This document shows, piece after piece, positions 1 to 6,836 of a stretch of DNA of 8,088 nt. A program made the position numbers and the translations under genes. This DNA comes from an uncultured Mollicutes bacterium (GTDB lineage: Bacteria > Bacillota_I > Bacilli_A > MAG-NZ), in contig CAJYBF010000035.1 of assembly GCA_913064935.1 (NCBI GenBank), positions 1 through 8,088 of the forward strand, in the 5' to 3' direction. The notes beneath the pieces were generated by a model, which searched no databases, was not told the DNA's origin, and worked only from the letters and a program-made list of their open reading frames with translations. Position 1 is the first letter of the stretch; each line of letters starts with the position of its first letter.

Positions 1-5
1 CGGGG

Positions 6-16
6 TTTGTGACAAA
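6..16. other. Short palindrome TTTGTGACAAA
   Basis: TTTGT and ACAAA are perfect inverted five-mers around a single G. It lies in the intergenic region near the left edge and could be half of a larger operator that continues outside the window. An 11-base palindrome in AT-rich DNA can arise by chance, so this is only a marker. Confidence -1.
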
Positions 17-64
17 TTTCTTGTACCATTTTGTTGTCGCCTTCTCTGTCCCTATGACACCCCA

Positions 65-93
65 GGGGAAGTCGATTTCCTTATTTTTTTTTT
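65..93 (+). terminator. Candidate intrinsic terminator, plus strand
   Basis: GGGGAA (65-70) can pair with TTCCTT (77-82) around the six-base loop GTCGAT. This gives a six-base-pair stem with four Watson-Crick and two G-U pairs, followed by A and then ten T (84-93). The layout is that of a Rho-independent terminator for transcription entering from the left. The short stem makes it moderate at best, and free energy was not computed. On the minus strand the stem is preceded by poly-A and has no T-run after it, so it would not end the operon on the right. A convergent plus-strand gene left of position 1 would explain it. A TGA at 10-12 in frame 1 could be such a gene's stop, but only three codons are visible. 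Confidence -1.
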
Positions 94-173
94 GCTATAA
101 TTTCGCAACCCTTTGTCTATCCGAAATCTTACTACTAATTTTTTTTCGCTCCTCTCTGGTTGTATTTTTTCCC

Positions 174-713
174 TTAAACTTTTATCTTCTTTTTGGGCCA
201 TAAACACCTAAAGACGCCATGGTTTTTCCATTCATTTTTGTGTTCTGAGAGCTGTATCTTGTAGTCTTCGATAGCTCTTTCAATACTAGCTCTTAAATCA
301 GAAGCTCTGTATGAAGAATCATCTTCATTCATTGAGCGTTTCTTATTTTCAGCTACATATCTATATAAGAAGTATTTAGATATATCATTAATTTCTTGAG
401 GAGAGAAAGAACCTCTTAAGCCCTTTCTATCCACAAAAAGTTTTGTTCCATCCAGCATTTTATAATAATACTGTCCAGTGTTTTTCTTTTTAAAGAGTCT
501 TGGTTCACCTGTATCAGATGTTTCTCCTGTTTTTGCAGTGGTTGTTCCATTATAGTTACCAACCCAGTCACCAAAAGCTTCTTTAAAATCAGAACCCAAG
601 ACCTTGCTGTAATACAAGTCTGCTTGTTTCTGGTTTTTAAAAATTTCTAGTAACTTAGCGTGCAATACGGATTTCTTCCCAGTTGCTTCGTTAAGTACGT
701 TACAAATTTTCAT
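174..713 (-). CDS. Small phage protein with an FGDW...DTGEP motif pair, function unknown
   Basis: A complete 179-residue protein starting 16 bases after the stop of the giant gene and ending in TAA at 174-176. The leader of this ATG consists only of A, T and C with no Shine-Dalgarno sequence. The N-terminal half reads FKEAFGDW (43-50), then a Thr/Gly-rich linker, then DTGEP (67-71). The same order (F-x-x-x-FGDW, then D-x-GEP) occurs in large phage and mobile-element polyvalent proteins, where it leads into a VYHGT-type segment. Here the continuation is a beta-hairpin-like stretch (72-95, with QYYYKMLDGTKLFVD), so the resemblance covers only the entry module. Residues 104-165 are helical and charged. 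The last nine residues are basic (PKKKIKV). Two cysteines (4 and 170) set it apart from the cysteine-poor proteins upstream. No signal peptide or membrane segment is visible. It may be a small virion accessory, an adaptor, or a cytoplasmic protein at the end of the late operon. Confidence -1.
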   Translation of the reverse strand: MKICNVLNEATGKKSVLHAKLLEIFKNQKQADLYYSKVLGSDFKEAFGDWVGNYNGTTTAKTGETSDTGEPRLFKKKNTGQYYYKMLDGTKLFVDRKGLRGSFSPQEINDISKYFLYRYVAENKKRSMNEDDSSYRASDLRASIERAIEDYKIQLSEHKNEWKNHGVFRCLWPKKKIKV

Positions 714-729
714 TATGTATGTTTAATTA
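714..729 (-). promoter_or_regulatory. AT-rich translation leader without Shine-Dalgarno sequence
   Basis: The 16 bases between the giant gene and the 179-residue gene read, in mRNA sense, taattaaacatacata immediately before the ATG, with no G. The other two internal starts are similar (tatatt before 4821 and ctataatt before 6834). A/T-rich, SD-less leaders are typical of Bacteroidota and their phages. This supports both the host assignment and the start choices, and it is the main reason for doubting the ATG at 7985. Confidence -1.
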
Positions 730-3700
730 TTATTTACAATCTTTTTTAGGCTTTCCTGAATCCATACCTTCTGTATTAGTAGGAGCAGATCCAAATTCAA
801 CATCATCAAAATCAACATCATCAAAGTCTAATTCAGGCGAAGATACATCTTCTTCTTTATCTTTCCTAATTTTAGTGTCACCAACTTGTGATACTTCTGT
901 TTTTTTACCAAATGCAGCAGCACTAAATACAAATCCTTTGTCATGAGCTAATTCAGATTTTGTTGACTGATTTGAAAATTCAGGTTCAGTACTACTAGTA
1001 GGGCCAGATTCAATAGGTGCAGTAGTTGGTTCCATGTATAATTGGATTCTTCTACCTGTCATTTCACCATTTCTATTTCTACTTCTGTCATTTTTAAATA
1101 AAGGCTCATTAGTTACTGCATTAGTATTAATAATCCTATTATCAATAACATATTTCTTATACGCAGGATTATCATTCCACATAGTGAGATTGAATTGTCT
1201 TCTTTTCTTTTTCTCAAGAAAAGTAACCAATGCGTCCTGAACTTTTTCGTCTCCTCTTGAGATAAGAGTCATTCTTTCATTCCCAAATACCAGGTCATTA
1301 CCATCTATATAAAGAGCTGATGTTTTATTAGCTGTTTCTGGAGAAACATAAACAAAAGCATTAATTAAATCTAATAATGTTGGATTTTTACTTTTAGGAT
1401 CTAACATTTCTAATTCCGGAAGCATATTTTCTTGAATATCATCTTGTAAACCTTCATCAAGTTCTGATATTTTTGTTCCAAATTTAGATTCCTTTTCAAC
1501 TATCTGAACACCTTTATCATTTAAAATTACTTTTCCTTGAGCATCTCTTTTTGCAACTGGAACAGCAATCTTTATTAGCATTTCTGCTATAAGTTCTGAT
1601 TGTTTAGATGTATTCTTTAACAAGTTAAGTCTTAAAGGAAATGGTTGACCATTAGCTTTTTTAACTTTCAAGAATACACCACCACGATAAGGCATTTGAT
1701 TTCTTTTAGCATCCTTACCAACAGATATAAAAGTACCACCTAAATCTGCATCAGGTTCCTTCATTGTATCAACCAAATATCCTTCTTCATTAGAAACCAT
1801 TATTTCAATATCATTGATATCTTTAATTTGTTGTATATCAATAATTGAGTTTTCAGGAACTAAATTATTTTCATAATCATATTCAGTCTGAAGATTACCT
1901 CCAGAACTTTTATTTACTTTAGATATAACTTTTTGACCAGATTTTAATCTACTTATGATATTTACACGCTCATCAGTATATCCTTTTTTATAATTAGAGA
2001 TAGCCTCTTCAGATGAATTCTTATCAGGTTTTGTTGGCAAATAAGTAAATATAGCAGGCTTATCTTTTAAAGTAGCTTTTATTGGTAAGTTGTCAAATAC
2101 TGATTTAGGCAGTACTGATGCATCATTAGCACTTTCAAATGCTTGAATAGCATCATTTTGAGCTTCTGATAATTCAGGACTTCTTTCTGAAACAGTATAT
2201 TCAAATTCTCTACCAACTTTACTTACTGGATTTTCATTCCATTCCTGAAATGCTTCAGTACCACTAACTTTATCAAGTAATGGTATATTTCTTCCAGATC
2301 CTATAATACCTCTTAATTCTTTATCAGACTTATCTAATAAAGCTTCTTCAATATTAGGCTCTTCATGAGCATTCTCATCCTCAACTATATTCCCTAAAGG
2401 AGTGTTAACTTGATTATCTACAATATTTGGATCAACATTATTCTCTTCTGAACGTGCAGCCATTTCAGCTTGATGTTCTTCAGCCAATCTAGTAGCTTTA
2501 GCTTCACCTTCTGCATTTTCAATATCCTTAATCTTCTTGTTTAACTCATTATTAATTTCCTCCCTCTCCTCATCAGACCAGAACTCTTGGTTCTTAACAG
2601 CTTCAATAGTTTTGTTTATTGTTTCTTTATCATTCAAATCTGAGAATTCTTTCATCAGATTAGATTTCTTTATTCTTTCTTGACCAGACTCACTTCTAGC
2701 ATCAACCATTTCTGCATTATTCATAATGATTTTATCATCTAATGCAGCTTCATATTCTCTAGCAGATATTATATCATCTTTAACTGCATCATAAGCCTCT
2801 TGTGCAGCATCATTATCTGGTTTTGTAGATTCAGCTTGCTCTCTAGCTTGTGCGTCTAAATTATTTCTAACTTTAGTTGCTTTAGCAGTTTCTTTAGCTT
2901 GAATTTTTAACTTAGCCTCGTTATAGTCAATTGCTTTTTGTATTACATTTTTCTTGACTGGAGATTTTGTATCTTTAAGTTGATTTTTTAAAGTTTTAAT
3001 TCTTCTTCTTAATACTGTTCCTTTTTCTTTTGTATCCCACTTTTTCTTCTGAGTATCATTAGCCTGAAATTCCCAAGCATGTCCCATGCTTTTTCTAAGA
3101 GAATCAATATTCTTTTTATTCTCAGTCTTTCTATTAGCTAATCTTTCATTCTCAACTTCTAATTTAGTTAATCGAGATGAAGTTGTAGGATCAAATTTAT
3201 TTCTATGCTTAAGGTATTTAACTCTCATATCAAGAGCAGTCTTAAGAATATCTGGAGTGTATAATTTAGCTAGTTCTGAATCAAATTCATTGCCTGAGTC
3301 TTTAGTATATTGAGCTTTATCCTCTTCAGACATTTTAGGTATTGATTCCATCGTCTCATAGAATGCTTCAAAATTATCATTTTCTAATGCTTCAGCAGTC
3401 ATATTAACCATCATCTCATCAATGATGTGTTTACGTGTCTCACCTAATCCTTCTTGATCTGCATTAGCTAATTGCTTTTGAACATCCTGCATTTGAGCAG
3501 CTCTATGTTTTAATTTGTCAGTATAATTTTTACCAACATTGTCTTCAAATTCTTTACGTGTTTTTGACTTAAAAGCTTTACTTACTCTTGGGCCTGCAGC
3601 TTGAAATACAGAGCCACCAAGTCCACCAAAGAATGCAGAAGTCATCATCTCTTCAGAACCAACAGCATCACTTAGCTTTTCTTCATACTCCTCCTGTGTA

Positions 3701-4821
3701 ATTATCCCTGCATTAAGGTCTGAACGTAATTTAGCTCTTTCTGATATATAGAACTGGTATGACTCTTCTCCACCTTCTGATAAAAAAGTACCACCTACAT
3801 CTCTAACATTTTTCATCCAAGGTTTAATATTGGATTTAACTCCTTTCTTAGCAGCATTACCTAAAGCAGTTTCCATTTTTCTTGTAACTGGATTAAATAC
3901 TTTTCCTATTGATAAATACTGAACCATATCTTGAGCAAGCATTGCCCATCCATTCTTCCAGTTATCTGAAGCAGCTTCAGATGCTAGTTTAGTAGCCTCT
4001 TCTTCTGTGAAAGTAACTCCTGTTTCTGGATTTATTTCTTGCATCTTAGTAGCTTTATGATCCTCAAAAGTACCATGAGCTTCCATCCAATTTTCTATAT
4101 TCCTAGATATTACTGCCTGAGAAACACCTTCCTGAATCCATTTACCTTTGACTCCAAGCTCCTTAGATAATCCAGCAGCTTTTCTAACAGCTCCTAATCC
4201 TTTGGATACTCCAACACCTTTACCTATTAAAGATAAAGCTTTAGTTGCAGCCATTGATGGAATCATCATTGATAAAGTAGATGCTACTGATACAGAGTTT
4301 TTAAACCACCATCCTGAATCACCCATTGCAGAAAAGAATCCTTCTTCTCTATTTGGATCTTCATATATTCTAGTGTTCTCTTCAGTGCCCTCTCTAATAC
4401 TTTGACCAAAATCTGTAATAAAATTGCCCCATTCAGTTTCATCGCCCTTCATTACATCAACGATAGAACCTAAGTCAAGAACATATCCTAACCCTTCTAT
4501 TGTTCCACCTACAATTTCTCCAACTACTGCTTGAGATAAAGCATTTCCTAATTGATCAGTCCAAGGCTGTAATTCAGCTCTTTGTGCATCTAAGTTATGT
4601 AATGTTTCTAATGGAGTATTACTATCCCATTGAGAATCTCCAAGAGAAGTTATATCTCCTACTTGTTTATTTCCTGTAAATATAGGCTTACCTGGATTAA
4701 TAGGCATATTATCATAATCAACTTCTTCAATTGGATTATCATCGCCATATCCAGTATTACCTTTTGGATTTTTAGGATTATTTATTAAATCGTAGTTATC
4801 GTAATCTACTTCTTCAGCCAT
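730..4821 (-). CDS. Giant phage virion protein, likely ejection/cargo protein, 1363 aa
   Basis: A complete 1363-residue protein starting six bases after the previous TAA, with leader tatatt. The N-terminal 40 residues are acidic and hold EEVDYDN twice (3-9, 32-38). Three stretches look amphipathic or membrane-active: 90-118 (Gly/Val/Leu-rich), 176-212 (small and hydrophobic, then Lys/Gly) and 394-410 (AFFGGLGGSVFQAAG). The third follows GGEESYQFYISER (350-362), of a type I recall in large internal proteins of tailed phages. Residues 430-790 are long charged helices with coiled-coil character (551-580, 700-790). Residues 850-1260 are mixed alpha/beta, including NPAYKKYVIDNRIINTNAV (1218-1236). 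Residues 1260-1330 are low-complexity linker. Residues 1332-1343 read DFDDVDFDDVEF, then a basic end with the only cysteine (1362). I see no RNA-polymerase DxDGD motif, protease site or peptidoglycan-hydrolase motif. The size and the last place in the virion cassette suggest an internal protein delivered with the DNA, but no enzyme activity can be assigned. Confidence -1.
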   Translation of the reverse strand: MAEEVDYDNYDLINNPKNPKGNTGYGDDNPIEEVDYDNMPINPGKPIFTGNKQVGDITSLGDSQWDSNTPLETLHNLDAQRAELQPWTDQLGNALSQAVVGEIVGGTIEGLGYVLDLGSIVDVMKGDETEWGNFITDFGQSIREGTEENTRIYEDPNREEGFFSAMGDSGWWFKNSVSVASTLSMMIPSMAATKALSLIGKGVGVSKGLGAVRKAAGLSKELGVKGKWIQEGVSQAVISRNIENWMEAHGTFEDHKATKMQEINPETGVTFTEEEATKLASEAASDNWKNGWAMLAQDMVQYLSIGKVFNPVTRKMETALGNAAKKGVKSNIKPWMKNVRDVGGTFLSEGGEESYQFYISERAKLRSDLNAGIITQEEYEEKLSDAVGSEEMMTSAFFGGLGGSVFQAAGPRVSKAFKSKTRKEFEDNVGKNYTDKLKHRAAQMQDVQKQLANADQEGLGETRKHIIDEMMVNMTAEALENDNFEAFYETMESIPKMSEEDKAQYTKDSGNEFDSELAKLYTPDILKTALDMRVKYLKHRNKFDPTTSSRLTKLEVENERLANRKTENKKNIDSLRKSMGHAWEFQANDTQKKKWDTKEKGTVLRRRIKTLKNQLKDTKSPVKKNVIQKAIDYNEAKLKIQAKETAKATKVRNNLDAQAREQAESTKPDNDAAQEAYDAVKDDIISAREYEAALDDKIIMNNAEMVDARSESGQERIKKSNLMKEFSDLNDKETINKTIEAVKNQEFWSDEEREEINNELNKKIKDIENAEGEAKATRLAEEHQAEMAARSEENNVDPNIVDNQVNTPLGNIVEDENAHEEPNIEEALLDKSDKELRGIIGSGRNIPLLDKVSGTEAFQEWNENPVSKVGREFEYTVSERSPELSEAQNDAIQAFESANDASVLPKSVFDNLPIKATLKDKPAIFTYLPTKPDKNSSEEAISNYKKGYTDERVNIISRLKSGQKVISKVNKSSGGNLQTEYDYENNLVPENSIIDIQQIKDINDIEIMVSNEEGYLVDTMKEPDADLGGTFISVGKDAKRNQMPYRGGVFLKVKKANGQPFPLRLNLLKNTSKQSELIAEMLIKIAVPVAKRDAQGKVILNDKGVQIVEKESKFGTKISELDEGLQDDIQENMLPELEMLDPKSKNPTLLDLINAFVYVSPETANKTSALYIDGNDLVFGNERMTLISRGDEKVQDALVTFLEKKKRRQFNLTMWNDNPAYKKYVIDNRIINTNAVTNEPLFKNDRSRNRNGEMTGRRIQLYMEPTTAPIESGPTSSTEPEFSNQSTKSELAHDKGFVFSAAAFGKKTEVSQVGDTKIRKDKEEDVSSPELDFDDVDFDDVEFGSAPTNTEGMDSGKPKKDCK
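797..826 (-). repeat. 15-bp in-frame tandem repeat encoding DFDDV units
   Basis: Two adjacent 15-base units (797-811 and 812-826) differ at only their last base on the plus strand (a/g). They encode the Asp-Phe-Asp-Asp-Val repeat near the C-terminus of the 1363-residue protein, and a degenerate partial unit (VEF) adjoins it at lower coordinates. The near-identity at DNA level points to a recent in-frame duplication, although the product is a motif that may be selected. Confidence -1.
4708..4815 (-). repeat. Duplicated EEVDYDN peptide motif at the N-terminus of the giant protein
   Basis: Residues 3-9 (4795-4815) and 32-38 (4708-4728) are identical as protein. The two 21-base copies differ at three positions, all synonymous third bases (GTA/GTT, TAC/TAT, AAC/AAT). 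The spacer of 22 residues is Asn/Pro/Gly-rich and probably disordered. The pattern suggests an older duplication kept by selection on the peptide, for example as a docking motif present in two copies. Confidence -1.
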
Positions 4822-4827
4822 AATATA

Positions 4828-6834
4828 TTATTGATTAGCGTCCATTCCTTGTTTAACTGATGTACTTCCTGTTGGTGCAGTATCAAACATTCTTGTGATA
4901 CCATTTATTGATTGATTAACAACTTCTTCGTATGAAATTGTATCGGTATTTTCAATAGTTTCACCATTAAGAAAAGCAGTTTTATTTTGACCAAATTGAA
5001 GATTTCTTAATTCTTCTTCAGTAAATTTTCTTTTAGATCTTACAATCTTAGATTCATATTCACCTGTATCTGGATTTATTCTATTAACATAATGTTTGTA
5101 GAATTGTGCAGGATTACCCATTTTATCTAAATGAGTTCCAATTCCTACATCATAAGATTTTCCTGAAACTAAATTTGCAGTCATTCTTTTAGGATCTGGA
5201 TAAGCTTCAGATATATTTCTATCTGGAGACATTACTAATGTGATAAAACCACCATCTTCATCTTTAGCAGGTATTTGAACAACTGGGCCCATTGGAAAAT
5301 CTGGATCTGCAGGAGATAATCCAAGTAAAGAACCATTTTTACCTACAACAGCAGCAAATTCTTGAGGAGTATATCCTAGTTTCTTAGCAATAGCTGCACC
5401 ATTAAGCTCAGCTCCAACTCCAGTTTCTCCCATTATTTTAATACCTCTAGTAGTCATAAAATCACCAGCCCTATCTTCTGTTCCAAGAATATTTTCACCA
5501 TAAGTATAGAAAGTATTCTTAGGGTTAATAGGCTTTATTACCTCTGAATAATTTTTAGAAGCTTTAGTTCTGCCTTTAACATAAGTATCATATACATATT
5601 TATCATTCTTACCATTAAAAGCTTCTGGATTTTCTGTACGTAATTTAGATAATTCTTCTTTTAATGATGTAGCTCTTTTTATTCTTTCATCTTCTGCAGT
5701 TTGACCATACATTTGATTAGCAGCTATCATCATCATTTGAGCATCTTTATAAGGCATTTCTTTTGCTAATTTTTTAGCATTTTCTAATGCTGCAGCTCTT
5801 GATGCAGTCTTTTCTGCATCCTCAACAGTTAAAATTAAATTACCTCCTGAAACTAAATTCCCGTTAGCATCAAATACTTCCTGTTCAAATCCAACTTCTT
5901 TTCCAAAATCTGCATCAACATTAAAAGTTTTGTTATAAGCAGCTTCCCCTGATGCTAATGTTTGTTTAGACCAAGGTTGAGAAGTATCTATAATCCCTTT
6001 AGTGTCATCAACTCTACCTGCTTGTTGCAAATACTGTGGCATTAGATTGAATTTCTCTGATTCTCTACTAACTTGACCTACATTACCCGCAGAAATTGCA
6101 GCGTCTTGCAACATTTTTTCTGGATCAGCTATGCCTAAATCAGCTAATTCAGTTATATATGCATTAACATTTGTGTCATTCTTTAATGCCTGATATATAA
6201 CTCTTTGTATTTGTTCTGGTTTTAATCTTTCATAAGAATATGTTCCATCTCTATAAAGACCATTCTCATCTACTGTCATACCAAGTGCACCTGCTTTTTG
6301 CTCAGGTGTCATTTGTTTAACTATTTCTCTTCCTTTCTCCATTAAGTCAACATGAGCAGTACCCACGTAATCTTCGTATTGACCACCTTCAGCAACTCCA
6401 GTATAATTAGATTTAGCTCTTTCAAGACCTAATTTTTTTTGTTCTGCAGTCAAATCTTTACGAGCCATAATAGCTTTACTATTTGCTTGAAATTGATTAT
6501 ATGCAGCAGCAGCTTGACCACTTTTACCTTCAAGACTTAATTCATTTCTTTTTCTATTTCTTAAATCCCTAACTTTGTTAATTAGATTTCTATCAACTCC
6601 TTGAGTCATTAATTGATCAGATAAAGATCCTGCTTCTTTCTTAAAAGCACCAATTTGACCTGAAACATATTCTTTATCTGCATCAAGAGATTGAGATTCT
6701 AATGCAGAAAATTCATCTAAAGCAAGTTGTGCCTGATCCTCTTGAGCTTGTTTAGCTAAAGGAACAGCCATAATTTCATCTAAAGATAATGGTTTAAACG
6801 ATGAAGTTGTTACTGTTGGTGTAAGCCCTGCCAT
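4828..6834 (-). CDS. Putative phage virion (cargo/ejection) protein, 668 aa
   Basis: A complete 668-residue protein whose ATG lies two bases after the previous stop, which argues for co-transcription and perhaps translational coupling. The leader (ctataatt) has no Shine-Dalgarno sequence. The N-terminus carries FKPLSLDEIMAVPLAKQAQ (13-31), a Pro-Leu-Ser-x-x-Glu-Ile pattern I recall at the start of internal virion proteins of crAss-like phages. Residues 25-145 are strongly helical and charged. Residues 150-270 and 290-425 look like further helical bundles with short strand-forming inserts (for example 313-337). Residues 435-640 are more mixed, with beta-prone stretches at 515-535 and 580-600. 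There is no signal peptide, no clear membrane helix, no cysteine, and no lysozyme, transglycosylase or HExxH motif. Its place between a glycine-zipper protein and a giant protein matches the middle member of an ejection set, but the function is inferred. It could also be a structural protein of the tail. Confidence -1.
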   Translation of the reverse strand: MAGLTPTVTTSSFKPLSLDEIMAVPLAKQAQEDQAQLALDEFSALESQSLDADKEYVSGQIGAFKKEAGSLSDQLMTQGVDRNLINKVRDLRNRKRNELSLEGKSGQAAAAYNQFQANSKAIMARKDLTAEQKKLGLERAKSNYTGVAEGGQYEDYVGTAHVDLMEKGREIVKQMTPEQKAGALGMTVDENGLYRDGTYSYERLKPEQIQRVIYQALKNDTNVNAYITELADLGIADPEKMLQDAAISAGNVGQVSRESEKFNLMPQYLQQAGRVDDTKGIIDTSQPWSKQTLASGEAAYNKTFNVDADFGKEVGFEQEVFDANGNLVSGGNLILTVEDAEKTASRAAALENAKKLAKEMPYKDAQMMMIAANQMYGQTAEDERIKRATSLKEELSKLRTENPEAFNGKNDKYVYDTYVKGRTKASKNYSEVIKPINPKNTFYTYGENILGTEDRAGDFMTTRGIKIMGETGVGAELNGAAIAKKLGYTPQEFAAVVGKNGSLLGLSPADPDFPMGPVVQIPAKDEDGGFITLVMSPDRNISEAYPDPKRMTANLVSGKSYDVGIGTHLDKMGNPAQFYKHYVNRINPDTGEYESKIVRSKRKFTEEELRNLQFGQNKTAFLNGETIENTDTISYEEVVNQSINGITRMFDTAPTGSTSVKQGMDANQ

Positions 6835-6836
6835 AA

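Larger units (their letters stand above)
1..173. other. Intergenic region with T-tracts at the left end of the late gene block
   Basis: No convincing gene lies here. By my count G+C is about 38%, higher than the roughly 25-30% of many coding lines to its right. The plus strand has T-runs at 84-93 (10 T), 137-146 (10 T) and 165-170 (6 T), a candidate hairpin just before the first run, and an inverted repeat ATTTCG (100-105) / CGAAAT (122-127). The minus-strand message leaving the 179-residue gene sees these runs as poly-A, so no intrinsic terminator for that operon is visible. The operon either ends outside the window or uses another mechanism. Two short reading stretches that touch the left edge are discussed among the rejected items. 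Confidence -1.

Noticed and set aside
1..29. Minus-strand ATG at 29 opening a frame (MVQEICHKP) that leaves the window
   Set aside because: Only nine codons are visible, and the leader contains several G and C, unlike the AT-only leaders of the other genes. It could be the next gene, but the evidence is too thin to call.
60..68. CCCCAGGGG palindrome
   Set aside because: The one-base centre cannot form a hairpin loop, and there is no second copy to suggest an operator.
128..160. AGGAG-like string on the minus strand in the intergenic region, at a plausible distance from a short frame
   Set aside because: No ATG, GTG or TTG follows at a suitable distance, the frame closes after about 14 codons, and SD sequences are not used by the other genes here.
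9..203. Plus-strand 64-codon frame (Phe/Leu-rich) open to the left edge
   Set aside because: Its hydrophobic look comes from T-runs, it overlaps the 3' end of the minus-strand 179-residue gene, and it has no leader or start context.
719..946. Plus-strand Ser-rich 75-codon frame
   Set aside because: It is the complement of the acidic repeat tail of the giant gene. The Ser/Thr repeats are the antisense of Asp/Glu-rich codons.
1034..4405. Plus-strand frames at 1034-1240, 3086-3313 and 4148-4405
   Set aside because: Each lies wholly inside the 1363-residue gene, with Leu/Phe/Ser-rich antisense composition and no initiation signal.
730..4821. Reading the giant protein as a phage-encoded RNA polymerase
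   Set aside because: crAss-like virion RNA polymerases are usually larger and carry a DxDGD-type metal site. The only similar strings here are DFDD in a disordered-looking tail and YIDGND, which lacks the pattern.
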